A DNA stretch of 30,876 bases from an uncultured Roseburia sp. (GTDB taxonomy: Bacteria > Bacillota > Clostridia > Lachnospirales > Lachnospiraceae), in assembly GCA_900550935.1 (NCBI GenBank), contig URUD01000035.1:1-30876 (forward strand), written 5' to 3'. This document shows positions 9,248 to 17,415 of this stretch, in pieces (positions within the stretch are counted from its first letter, which is position 1; every line of letters starts with the position of its first letter). A program made the position numbers and the translations under genes. The notes under the pieces were generated by a model that had not been told where the DNA came from, made no database searches, and worked only from the letters and a program-made list of their open reading frames with translations.

Positions 9248-9978
9248 TTTAACTCCTCGAAAAATGCAGACTCTTTTGCTTCCTCATATTCTTCCGGTAC
9301 CCCGAACGGAACATGGAAATCAGTCTGAAATGGTTTTATTATCTTATGCTCCTGTGCCATCACATTGTAAACACCACTGACGAAAAATTCCTGATAGCTG
9401 CAATGCTCCAGATACTGTCTGGATGCCTCTAAGAAGGTCTCTTTTCCATCAAAATAGTAGCATCCGCAGATCGCCTGATCGCTGATGACTTTTTTCTCGA
9501 CGGTCTCTGTCACGTTTCCGTTTTCATCTAACCGCAGGAAACTGTATTTCGGTGAATCGGACGGAAATGTCAGCAATGCTCCATTTACGCCATCTTCCTC
9601 TCCACTGATATACTGCTCAAAAGAACGGCACCGGAAAATGTGGTCACAGTCGTTAAATACGATCGGATGATCGTCCTTGATCTCCTTGACACCCTCCATA
9701 CAGGTCAGTACAGCACCGTTTAATACCTCCGGGATCACATGGATGATCGCACCCGAATAATATGCTTTGATTTTTTCATCGATCTGATATTTTTCTACAT
9801 GCTCTTTTAAGACAACAAATGTAATGTCCTGCACCTCTATAAACTTTGCAATAGACTGTGTTGCCCAGTAGAAAAACGGTTTTCCCTTTATCTCAAGCAA
9901 AGGTTTTGGAAATTCATATCCATATTTGGAAAATCTGGAGCCTTTGCCGCCCATTGGCATAATCAGATGTAATTTCAT
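9244..9978 (-). CDS. Sugar-phosphate nucleotidyltransferase family protein
   Basis: A 244-residue nucleotidyltransferase. The N-terminal MPMGGKGSRF followed by YEFPKPLLEIKGKP is the NTP-binding G-x-G-x-R-x10-PKP signature. FNDCDHIF near residue 110 supplies the metal-binding Asp residues, and the acceptor half follows. It would transfer a nucleotidyl group to a sugar phosphate or a small phosphorylated alcohol or amide, giving an activated donor. The length is that of the single-domain cytidylyl/uridylyl type without a C-terminal beta-helix, so no acetyltransferase activity is expected. AGGAGG lies just before the ATG at 9978. The stop overlaps the TTG start of the fusion gene, pointing to tight coupling with the kinase-like domain. 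Substrate and nucleotide are not determinable. Confidence 0.85.
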   Translation of the reverse strand: MKLHLIMPMGGKGSRFSKYGYEFPKPLLEIKGKPFFYWATQSIAKFIEVQDITFVVLKEHVEKYQIDEKIKAYYSGAIIHVIPEVLNGAVLTCMEGVKEIKDDHPIVFNDCDHIFRCRSFEQYISGEEDGVNGALLTFPSDSPKYSFLRLDENGNVTETVEKKVISDQAICGCYYFDGKETFLEASRQYLEHCSYQEFFVSGVYNVMAQEHKIIKPFQTDFHVPFGVPEEYEEAKESAFFEELN

Positions 9979-9987
9979 AGTTTCCTC

Positions 9988-11007
9988 CTAGTTGTCCAGA
10001 TGGCTCAGCAGCTGACATTCATTTTCGATAACTTTCTTTAATCCCTCTTTGATATCTACCTTTGGCGACCAGCCATACTGTTTCTTTGCATGCGAATTAT
10101 CGCACAGGGAATATTTATTGATCTCATCTTTTAAGATGCTCTCTTTAATCTGATAAGCTCCCTCAAACAGTTCCGGGTATTTCTCCCAGTAATGCGCATC
10201 ACTGGCATACTCCGGTGTGATCTGTTTGCCCATGATCTCACATGACACCTGATACATCTCATTGACTGAATAATTCTTCATGGAAGAACAGTTGACCGCA
10301 TCAAAGCCTTCGCCCTGCTGTACTGCGATTGCAAGGTCGATCAGATCATCCACATAAATATAGTCTCTGCGCTGGTTTCCATCGGAATGGAACACAGGGG
10401 TTCTGTCGTAGTAAAGCTCTCTTATCATATAAGCAACAAACGGTGGCTGTTTTCTCAAGCAGTCAATGTGTGGTCCGTATACGTTTGCAAAACGGATACA
10501 GGTCACATTCATATTGTAAGTTCTGCAAAACGACTCGGCGAAACGCTCGGCACAGTACTTCGTATTCGGATAGATCAGAGTTGGAACTGCAAAGTTGTCC
10601 TCAACGGTCGGGAATGTGGTCTCATTCTCATACATGGCATTGGTGCTTGCCTGAATTACCTTTTTCACACCATATTTTCTGGCATTTTCCAGAATATTGA
10701 CAAATCCGGTCAGGTTGACGTCGATCGCCTCCTGTGGATTGGACTGACAATCCGGTAATGGTGCGATCCCGGCGATATTGTAGATATAATCTACATCCCC
10801 TGCTTTTAATAACTCACTGATTCCCTCTCTGTCACGGATATCCATGTGCAGTACTTCCTCTGTGAAATCATGGTCTTCAAATACCAGATTGTCTGCTTTT
10901 CCATAGGAAAAATTATCGATCAGTATTAACGTATGACCATCCGCCCATAAGCGATGTGCCAGCTGGGAACCAATAAATCCTGCCGCTCCTGTAATCATTA
11001 TCTTCAT
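9988..11007 (-). CDS. NAD-dependent epimerase/dehydratase (extended SDR)
   Basis: A 339-residue extended short-chain dehydrogenase/reductase acting on nucleotide sugars. The NAD-binding GAAGFIGSQLAHRL is at the N-terminus, followed by LIDNFSYG. The catalytic region shows STNAMY and YPNTK, the Tyr-x3-Lys pair; RFANVYGP and DYIYVDDLIDLAI are family motifs of UDP-sugar epimerases and related enzymes. It likely epimerises or dehydrates a nucleotide sugar for the glycan built by this operon. The ATG at 11007 has AGGAGG 9 bases upstream. It is followed after 9 bases by the nucleotidyltransferase and preceded by GtrA. The exact reaction (4-epimerase, decarboxylase or dehydratase) cannot be read from motifs alone. 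Confidence 0.92.
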   Translation of the reverse strand: MKIMITGAAGFIGSQLAHRLWADGHTLILIDNFSYGKADNLVFEDHDFTEEVLHMDIRDREGISELLKAGDVDYIYNIAGIAPLPDCQSNPQEAIDVNLTGFVNILENARKYGVKKVIQASTNAMYENETTFPTVEDNFAVPTLIYPNTKYCAERFAESFCRTYNMNVTCIRFANVYGPHIDCLRKQPPFVAYMIRELYYDRTPVFHSDGNQRRDYIYVDDLIDLAIAVQQGEGFDAVNCSSMKNYSVNEMYQVSCEIMGKQITPEYASDAHYWEKYPELFEGAYQIKESILKDEINKYSLCDNSHAKKQYGWSPKVDIKEGLKKVIENECQLLSHLDN

Positions 11008-11025
11008 CTGAATTTACCTCCTGCT

Positions 11026-11409
11026 CTACGCTTCTGTCGTCTGAAATACAAAGAAACGCTGTAATAAGAAATTGACGATCATTGCACCTGCCGTTGCACT
11101 GACCATTCCAAGGATACGAATCCCGGTGGTTCCGTACACAAGTGCATTGATCGAAACATTGATCCCGATATTGACTGCCTGCGAAACAATGTAACGCAGT
11201 ACATGTCCGCCCGATAGTTTCCGCTTGTCCTGAAAAGTAAACATCTTGTTCAGGAAAAACGAATAGACACAGGAACAGAACATGGACAATGTCTTTGCCA
11301 GGTTAAAATGAATAAACATGCTAAGGATCCAGTAGATGACATAATCTAATAATGTAGAACTGCCACCTACGACCAGAAACTTTGCAATGGTTTTTGTCTC
11401 ACGTTTCAA
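11026..11409 (-). CDS. GtrA-family membrane protein
   Basis: A 127-residue protein with four hydrophobic segments, matching the small GtrA family. The family's features are present: KFLVVGGSSTLLDYVIYW in the first helix, NKMFTF in the central loop and the C-terminal LLQRFFVF. GtrA proteins are thought to move undecaprenyl-phosphate-sugar across the membrane, or to assist its synthesis, together with a GT2 enzyme of the GtrB/Dpm1 type; such a GT2 gene is two genes upstream. The start is TTG at 11409, supported by AAGGAGG 7 bases upstream. The TTG shares TTGA with the stop of the previous gene, so translation is probably coupled. Confidence 0.9.
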   Translation of the reverse strand: MKRETKTIAKFLVVGGSSTLLDYVIYWILSMFIHFNLAKTLSMFCSCVYSFFLNKMFTFQDKRKLSGGHVLRYIVSQAVNIGINVSINALVYGTTGIRILGMVSATAGAMIVNFLLQRFFVFQTTEA

Positions 11410-13259
11410 CGGGCTGCCTCCTTCGCATGTAACCGGTACATGCCTGCGACCTTGGTCTTCGAGATCTCATCAAACAGATCTGACTGGTCTAAGGTATCAT
11501 ACTGCCCCGGTGTTACCATCACATAATCGGTTCCGATCTCCTGCATCAGATCCGAAAGCTCTTCCGCACTCATCTGTGACATATGCTCCACTTTCTGGAT
11601 CCGCTCATACCAGTCTAACACCGCACGCTTTGAGGATGGGGTCGACTTAAAGATACAGTAACAGTTTCGTTCGGACATTAACTGTACCCAGCCCGAATCT
11701 CCATTGTACGGATCTGCAAGGAACTCATCCTCTGCATCGGATGCCTCTTTAAACGCGATCGAGAGCTGATAGATATCATTTCCCATCGCACTTCTCAAGC
11801 ACTCGTCTCCCGATACATAGGAAACACCGTTTTCATCGATCTTTACAATCGTTCCTTCGATCGAATAGCCGATCACAAACACTGCAAACAGACACAATAC
11901 AACATGATACACTTTTTTATAATTCAGATATGGAAGAATAAATTCTGTGACAAAGATCACCGCGGCGATCATCACGACCACTTCACTCCATCCATGTAAG
12001 ACACAAAGTGCGATCAAGAATACTTCCCAGGTAAGCAGCCTGATCGTTCCATGATAAAATGGAGCGTCTTTTGTCACGAGTTTTTCTTCCAGTCCAAAGA
12101 GACTCTCTACAAGAAGCAATACCGCGCAGAGCATCGTCACTGCAAAACTGTAATCACAGCCAAGTAGCAGTACTAAAATGGCAAACGCACTCTGTAAATA
12201 GCTTTCTTCGTCAAACAACATGTCCGCGATCTTTAAGTATAACAGCATCGCAAAATATGCCATATATTTAAAGCATTTCGGCAGATACATCGTGATGATC
12301 GTCGAACTTGGATGCAGGATCGTACCAAAATACTGCACTGCAAAAATAAGGATCCAGAGTGCCATGGAAAGGATACTTAAGATCAGATACTGGCGTGACT
12401 TTGTTTCCGATCTGTCTTTCCAATACCGGATGGCAAAAAACAGTGCCGGGATCAGCAATAACAGAAAACTCTTTACGACCACATCCGTTCCCCATGCAGT
12501 CGGAAGCAGATGGTTCGGAGTACGGATATTGACATAGATCTCCGCAAACAGAGTCTCATCCACTGCATCGCCGTGAAGCAGAGCCGGTACCGTTACAAGG
12601 AGCATGACCACAACATAAACCGGCAGTCCCTTTAAAGTCTTCCAGTCAATCTTTTTCCCTGCGATCATAACAGTAAGCCAGATCACTCCGACGGCACAGC
12701 CGCCCCACATACCTTCATGTACGTGCATCAGAGTTGCAAGGGAAAGGCAGATCCACGCTGCCATCCAGTTTTTCTTTTCTCCAATGAGGAAAGAGATGCC
12801 AAGCAGCACCAGTGCTGTTCCGGTTCCGATGAATACATCCATCGCACCATTTAAGCCAAACCCTGCCAGTGTTCCAAGCGAAGAACGGAACATACAGGAC
12901 ACTAAGATCGCACCAAACAGTAGTCGTCTCTCTTTGGTCACTTTACACACCGTCCGTGCTGCCGCAACCGCATAAATGATGAAGTTTGCGCGGATGATCA
13001 GGGTTGCAACACCAGCCCAGCTCATTTTCAACAGATTCATCAGAACACTTACGATCACATTAGCATAATAGCGCGGTGAAAAGCCGTCTTCCATCAATCC
13101 GATATTCTGCTTGAACAGCTCGTGATTGTACTGATGCAACTGTTCCACGCCATAATTTACATTTTCAACTGCGATCGTTTTTCCATAGAAAAGGAAAGAA
13201 AAGCCAATGCACAGCAAAAAGAGCAATAATTTTTCGTAGTCAAACGCCTTTTTCTTCAC
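11406..13259 (-). CDS. Polytopic membrane protein with soluble C-terminal domain, GT-C-like candidate
   Basis: A 617-residue membrane protein I cannot place in a named family with confidence. After one N-terminal membrane helix comes a polar loop of about 40 residues containing VEQLHQY and GFSPRYYANV. Then there are about ten hydrophobic segments, with a conserved-looking LMHVHEGMWGG within the core, and a soluble C-terminal domain of about 145 residues with DPYNGDSGWVQLMSERNCYC. This resembles multispan glycosyltransferases or oligosaccharide-processing proteins that use lipid-linked sugars, with the C-terminal domain outside the cell. The start is GTG at 13259, overlapping the GT2 stop as GTGA, with AGGAG upstream. 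The neighbours GT2 and GtrA suggest that it uses the sugar they deliver; that is inference. Confidence 0.65.
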   Translation of the reverse strand: MKKKAFDYEKLLLFLLCIGFSFLFYGKTIAVENVNYGVEQLHQYNHELFKQNIGLMEDGFSPRYYANVIVSVLMNLLKMSWAGVATLIIRANFIIYAVAAARTVCKVTKERRLLFGAILVSCMFRSSLGTLAGFGLNGAMDVFIGTGTALVLLGISFLIGEKKNWMAAWICLSLATLMHVHEGMWGGCAVGVIWLTVMIAGKKIDWKTLKGLPVYVVVMLLVTVPALLHGDAVDETLFAEIYVNIRTPNHLLPTAWGTDVVVKSFLLLLIPALFFAIRYWKDRSETKSRQYLILSILSMALWILIFAVQYFGTILHPSSTIITMYLPKCFKYMAYFAMLLYLKIADMLFDEESYLQSAFAILVLLLGCDYSFAVTMLCAVLLLVESLFGLEEKLVTKDAPFYHGTIRLLTWEVFLIALCVLHGWSEVVVMIAAVIFVTEFILPYLNYKKVYHVVLCLFAVFVIGYSIEGTIVKIDENGVSYVSGDECLRSAMGNDIYQLSIAFKEASDAEDEFLADPYNGDSGWVQLMSERNCYCIFKSTPSSKRAVLDWYERIQKVEHMSQMSAEELSDLMQEIGTDYVMVTPGQYDTLDQSDLFDEISKTKVAGMYRLHAKEAAR

Positions 13260-13966
13260 CTGACAGCCTCTCCTTTTCTGATCTTAAGTACATCTCCCAT
13301 AATCACCTTGCTCTGGCGTATCTTGGAAGAAAATCCCTTATTCCAGGAGGAAGCTCCCTTTTCTCTTTTTCCCATATGGATGCGGAAACGTTTTACCACA
13401 AGGTCACTGCGTTTTGCCTTGTCATAGACATAAGTCTCGATTGCAAAATCATACGGGATACGCTCATCCATCTGATCCAGCAGACTTCTGTGGAATAATA
13501 CCGGGATCGCTCCGATGTCATAGAGGTACTGTCCTAACATCAGTGTCACATAGGCAGTCATTCCGGCGGTAAAAATATGTTCTACCACGCTCCGGCTGTC
13601 CCGGACTCCCTTTAAAAAGAACTTCTGACCGGTTGTATCTCTCTCAATATAATCAATAAAACGCATCATTTCTTTTGGACTGACCTGTAAATCAGCGTGA
13701 AGCCAGCCGATATAATCGCCGGTTGCCGCTTTCATTCCCTGCACCACACCATAGCCATAGCCAAGGTTTTCATCCACATAGGCGATCTTAAAGTCCGCCC
13801 TCTCGCTGCACTCACGCTCTAAGTACTCTCTGGTCTTGTCCTTCGATCCATTTTCTACCATAATATATTCCACGTTACGGGAACCTTTTTCCTGCTCTAA
13901 TCGTTTTATCAGTCCATGTATATTTAATTCCTCATTGTAACATGGCACAATCACAGAATATTTCAT
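13256..13966 (-). CDS. Family 2 glycosyltransferase, Dpm1/GtrB-like
   Basis: A 236-residue GT-A fold enzyme. YSVIVPCYNEELNIHGL is the GT2 opening, and VENGSKDKT and DENLGYGYGVVQGMKAATGDYIGWLHADLQ follow in the right order. This sort of enzyme moves a sugar from a nucleotide donor to polyprenyl phosphate on the cytoplasmic face. The motif normally read as Asp-Ala-Asp is His-Ala-Asp here (residues 90-92). There are no clear C-terminal transmembrane helices, unlike typical GtrB. The ATG at 13966 is preferred over three earlier in-frame Met/ATG options because GAGG sits 6 bases upstream of it. It is the first gene of the glycan operon, behind a sigma-A-type promoter. Confidence 0.87.
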   Translation of the reverse strand: MKYSVIVPCYNEELNIHGLIKRLEQEKGSRNVEYIMVENGSKDKTREYLERECSERADFKIAYVDENLGYGYGVVQGMKAATGDYIGWLHADLQVSPKEMMRFIDYIERDTTGQKFFLKGVRDSRSVVEHIFTAGMTAYVTLMLGQYLYDIGAIPVLFHRSLLDQMDERIPYDFAIETYVYDKAKRSDLVVKRFRIHMGKREKGASSWNKGFSSKIRQSKVIMGDVLKIRKGEAVR

Positions 13967-14006
13967 GTTCATCCTCATTTATCTTTTTATTTTTATCCAT
14001 CATACG

Positions 14007-14035
14007 ATTATATCAAATCCACTGATACTGCGCAA
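14007..14035 (-). promoter_or_regulatory. Sigma-A-type promoter of glycan operon
   Basis: On the minus strand TTGCGC (14030-14035) and TATAAT (14007-14012) are separated by exactly 17 bases. TG lies one base before the -10 box, giving an extended -10. It is 40 bases upstream of the GT2 start and only about 6 bases after the ABC exporter stop. There is no terminator between, so read-through from the exporter may add to it. Confidence 0.7.
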
Positions 14036-14040
14036 GTTTT

Positions 14041-15846
14041 TTAACTTTGTATCGTTTTCATACGATAAAACTCTCCTTTTTGTGCCATCAGCTCCTCAAA
14101 GGTTCCATATTCTACACAATGACCGTCCGCTAATACCGCGATCTTATCCGCATCCCGTATCGTTGAAAGCCGGTGTGCCACTATGAACGTGGTACGGTTT
14201 CTGGTCAGATTGCCGAGTGCCTCCTGAATCAGTTTTTCGGAAATACTGTCTAATGCCGAGGTTGCCTCATCCAATACGATGACCTTTGGATTTCGGATCA
14301 GTGCCCTTGCAATGGCGATCCGTTGTCTCTGTCCACCGGACAGTTTTCCACCATGCTCTCCCACAACCGTGTCAAGCCCCTCCGGCAGGCTTTCGATCAG
14401 ATCTGTCAGATTTGCCGCACGGATCACATTCCACAGCTCTTCTTCTGATACCTGTTCTGCTCCATATATAATATTTTCACGGATCGTTCCCGAAAATAAG
14501 ATCGAGGTCTGCGGCACAACTGCTAAATGTTTCCGGTAGGAACGCAGATCGATCTCCTTCATATCATTGCCATCCAAAAGTACCTTACCGCCGTCTGCAA
14601 GATGGAACCCGATCACAAGATTTAGAACGGTTGATTTTCCGGCTCCGGATTCGCCTACCAGTGCGATCGTCTCGCCTTGATTCACATGAAGATTTAAGTG
14701 ATTTAACACCTTTGTATTGTTATTTTTATAGTGAAACGAAACATCGCAAAAATCAAATTCGCCCTTTACATCATCAAGCTGTTTCTTTCCCTCATTATCC
14801 TCAACATCCTCGGAGAGAAGCACTTCCCCTATAGAATTTACGGATTCGATTCCCTTGGTGATCGTCGGCAGCAATGTAACGATCGCGGACACCTGATTAA
14901 CCACCGTTGCAAAATAGCTCTGATATAAGGTGATATCTCCGGCTAAGATCCGTCCCCGGATTGCAAGATACCCGGTAAATGCCAGACAGACGACCTGAAA
15001 AACCTGAAAGATTGCCCATCCGACCGAACCAAACAATGCCTGTACCAGATCCAGCTTATATCCCTTTTCTGCCACGGCAAACAACTGTCCGCTCATTTTA
15101 TGCACTTCCTCATCCTCTAAGGCATGTGCCCTTGTCACCGGAACGAGTTCTACCATCTCCATGACACGCGCAGAGGTCTCTTCCATTTCTTTTCGAAACT
15201 CGGTATTGCGTTTTCGCATTGCTGTACGGAACGATACCATCGTGATGGCTGCAACTGGTGCAGTCAGCAGGAAAAAGATAAAGACCACCTTACTTTTGGA
15301 CGCCGTTACCACCAATGCCACGCCGATGTTTAAGACAATATTTAAAATACTGAGGAACATCTGGGTCGACAACGTCTCTACCGCCTCTACATCACGCATG
15401 ATCTTCGACTGCAATCTGCCCGACTGTGTCTCCACATGATAGGAAATAGACAACTGTTGCAGTTTCCTCACCAGTGCTTTCCTGAGTCCGGTCTCCGCAT
15501 AACGCGTCGCAAGGCTCTTATAAGACGTATAATAATAGTTCATCGGGATATTTAAGCCGATCAGCCCAACCTCTAAGATCGAATATAAAATAATGTTTTG
15601 TACTGTGTCCGGATTCTTCATCGTCACATCATTGATAATGTTTGCCGTTATGATCGGCAACACCCATACACAGGCATGCTTTAAGAAAAAGCAGATAACT
15701 GCCATGACAAATTTATGGTAATTTCCCTTGTAAAGCGAGATCAGGATACGGATGGGGTGTCCTTTCTGTCTCCGGTAACTCTCAATAAACCAGCTCTCGG
15801 TATCGACCGGATTACGAGGTGCAGTCTTTTTCTCAAATTCGTTCAT
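14041..15846 (-). CDS. ABC exporter, fused permease-ATPase (MsbA/LmrA-like half-transporter)
   Basis: A 601-residue half-transporter. The N-terminal half (about 40-335) holds six membrane helices of the type I exporter fold. The ATPase shows Walker A GESGAGKS at 398-405, the Q-loop in VPQTSILFSGTIREN, the signature LSGGQRQRIAIARAL, Walker B VIVLDEATSALDS and the H-loop HRLS, so it is catalytically complete. It probably acts as a homodimer exporting a lipid, peptide or drug; no partner gene is adjacent. It stands alone between the decarboxylase terminator and the glycan promoter, and could serve the glycan genes (export of lipid-linked material) or be unrelated. An extended -10 lies about 30 bases upstream of the ATG at 15846. 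Confidence 0.93.
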   Translation of the reverse strand: MNEFEKKTAPRNPVDTESWFIESYRRQKGHPIRILISLYKGNYHKFVMAVICFFLKHACVWVLPIITANIINDVTMKNPDTVQNIILYSILEVGLIGLNIPMNYYYTSYKSLATRYAETGLRKALVRKLQQLSISYHVETQSGRLQSKIMRDVEAVETLSTQMFLSILNIVLNIGVALVVTASKSKVVFIFFLLTAPVAAITMVSFRTAMRKRNTEFRKEMEETSARVMEMVELVPVTRAHALEDEEVHKMSGQLFAVAEKGYKLDLVQALFGSVGWAIFQVFQVVCLAFTGYLAIRGRILAGDITLYQSYFATVVNQVSAIVTLLPTITKGIESVNSIGEVLLSEDVEDNEGKKQLDDVKGEFDFCDVSFHYKNNNTKVLNHLNLHVNQGETIALVGESGAGKSTVLNLVIGFHLADGGKVLLDGNDMKEIDLRSYRKHLAVVPQTSILFSGTIRENIIYGAEQVSEEELWNVIRAANLTDLIESLPEGLDTVVGEHGGKLSGGQRQRIAIARALIRNPKVIVLDEATSALDSISEKLIQEALGNLTRNRTTFIVAHRLSTIRDADKIAVLADGHCVEYGTFEELMAQKGEFYRMKTIQS

Positions 15847-15876
15847 ATGTCCATTTTCCTTTTGTCTTTTTCTCTC

Positions 15877-15885
15877 ATATTAGCA
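15877..15885 (-). promoter_or_regulatory. Possible extended -10 promoter for ABC exporter
   Basis: The minus strand reads TGCTAATAT, an extended -10 element, about 31 bases before the exporter ATG. No convincing -35 box is seen at 16-18 bases, so this is only a candidate. The upstream decarboxylase operon is terminated just before it, which requires some separate promoter here. Confidence 0.4.
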
Positions 15886-15940
15886 CAATCTATTTTGAAA
15901 AGATACTCTCTTTTTCTTATTTTACATGCGTTACATACGC

Positions 15941-15968
15941 AAAAAGGACACCCGGCAAGCGGGTGTCC
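15941..15968 (-). terminator. Intrinsic terminator of decarboxylase operon
   Basis: On the minus strand GGACACCCG (complement of 15960-15968) pairs perfectly with CGGGTGTCC (complement of 15946-15954). The 5-base loop is CTTGC and a T5 run (15941-15945) follows. It lies 16 bases after the stop of the OadA-like gene. Confidence 0.95.
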
Positions 15969-15983
15969 TCATTCTGCTATTTA

Positions 15984-17402
15984 TTATACCGGATAAGCAC
16001 CGTTTTTGGTATCTGCAATCGTTGCATCTACTTTTTTCTGCTGTGCCTCACGATATTTGAAGAACTCTGTTGCTACCTGTGGGAACAGTGCATAAGATAA
16101 TACATCCTCATCCTGCTGTTTCCACTGTTTCATCTCAGCTTCGATCTTGTCAAGTTCTGGCTCTAACAAGTCTGCCGGACGACAGGTAATTGCATTTTTC
16201 TTTTCATCTCCAAGTACTTTGTCTACGACTTCCGGATTGAAAGGTTTTACAGTCTGACCGTATTTTCCAAGTAATACGTCTTTTGTCTCTTTGGTAGCGA
16301 CTTTGTATCTCTCACCCATTAAGACATTGAATACAGCCTGTGTACCAACGATCTGGGAAGAAGGAGTTACCAGAGGTGGCTCACCGAGGTCTTTACGGAC
16401 ACGAGGTACTTCTGCAAGTACTTCTTCGTATTTGTCCTCTTTGCCCTGCTCTTTTAACTGGGAGATCAGGTTGGATAACATACCACCTGGTACCTGATAT
16501 AATAAAGTTTTGATATTAACACCTAATACCTTCGGGTTCATTAATCCGCTCTCTAATGCTTCTTCACGCATTGGTCTGAAGTAATCAGCGATCTCTGCTA
16601 ATTTGTTCTGATCCAATCCGGTATCAAACTCAGTACCTTTGAATGCTTCTACCATAACCTCGGTAGCTGGCTGTGAAGTACCTAATGCAAATGGTGACAT
16701 TGCAGTATCGATGATATCACATCCTGCTTCTACTGCTTTCATGTAAGTCATGGAAGCAACACCGGAAGTATAGTGTGTATGAAGTTCTAACGGAATATCG
16801 ATCACATCTTTGATTGCACGAACCAGCTCGTCTGCCTTCTGTGGAACTAAAAGACCGGCCATATCTTTGATACAGACGGAGTTTGCACCCATATCCTCAA
16901 CACGTTTTGCCATATCGGTCCAGTACTCTAAGGTATAAGCATCTCCTAAAGTATAAGACAATGCAACCTGCGCATGACCTTTCTCTTTGTTACATGCGCT
17001 TACTGCGGTCTGTAAGTTACGCAGATCGTTTAAGCAGTCGAAAATACGGATGATATCAATACCGTTTGCGATGGATTTCTGTACGAAGTACTCTACTACG
17101 TCATCTGCATATGGACGATATCCTAAGATATTCTGTCCACGGAATAACATCTGTAATTTTGTATTTTTGAAACCATCTCTTAATTTTCTAAGACGATCCC
17201 ATGGATCCTCTTTTAAGAAACGAAGGGAAGCATCAAAGGTAGCACCGCCCCAGCACTCAACTGCATAGTAACCAACCTGATCCATTTTGTCTACGATTGG
17301 AAGCATCTGCTCGGTTGTCATTCTGGTTGCGATCAGGGACTGATGTGCATCACGCAGTACAGTCTCTGTTATTTTTAAAGGTTTTTTAACAACTTCTGAC
17401 AT
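15984..17402 (-). CDS. oadA: Oxaloacetate decarboxylase alpha / transcarboxylase 5S-type subunit (carboxyltransferase part only)
   Basis: A 472-residue carboxyltransferase of the HMGL-like TIM-barrel family that includes OadA, PycB and the 5S subunit of transcarboxylase. It moves CO2 between a 2-oxo acid (oxaloacetate/pyruvate) and biotin. LRDAHQSLIATRM at 16-28 is the substrate-binding signature, Lys179 in CIKDMAGLL is the position of the carbamylated Lys, and His208/His210 in LHTHYTSG bind the metal. The PycA-type helical domain follows, and the protein stops before any biotinyl domain; the biotin carrier is a separate gene in the operon, so this is not a truncation. AGGAGG is 9 bases before the ATG at 17402. 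It is the last gene, followed by the terminator. Confidence 0.93.
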   Translation of the reverse strand: MSEVVKKPLKITETVLRDAHQSLIATRMTTEQMLPIVDKMDQVGYYAVECWGGATFDASLRFLKEDPWDRLRKLRDGFKNTKLQMLFRGQNILGYRPYADDVVEYFVQKSIANGIDIIRIFDCLNDLRNLQTAVSACNKEKGHAQVALSYTLGDAYTLEYWTDMAKRVEDMGANSVCIKDMAGLLVPQKADELVRAIKDVIDIPLELHTHYTSGVASMTYMKAVEAGCDIIDTAMSPFALGTSQPATEVMVEAFKGTEFDTGLDQNKLAEIADYFRPMREEALESGLMNPKVLGVNIKTLLYQVPGGMLSNLISQLKEQGKEDKYEEVLAEVPRVRKDLGEPPLVTPSSQIVGTQAVFNVLMGERYKVATKETKDVLLGKYGQTVKPFNPEVVDKVLGDEKKNAITCRPADLLEPELDKIEAEMKQWKQQDEDVLSYALFPQVATEFFKYREAQQKKVDATIADTKNGAYPV

Positions 17403-17415
17403 TTATTTTATCCTC

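Noticed and set aside
14036..14050. AAGTT-AAAA-AACTT inverted repeat after the ABC exporter as a terminator
   Set aside because: The stem is 5 A/T-rich base pairs, too weak, and no T run follows on the minus strand.
15984..17402. OadA seeming to be truncated because the biotin domain is missing
   Set aside because: The biotin carrier is encoded separately in the same operon (18581-18952), so this is the normal split form.
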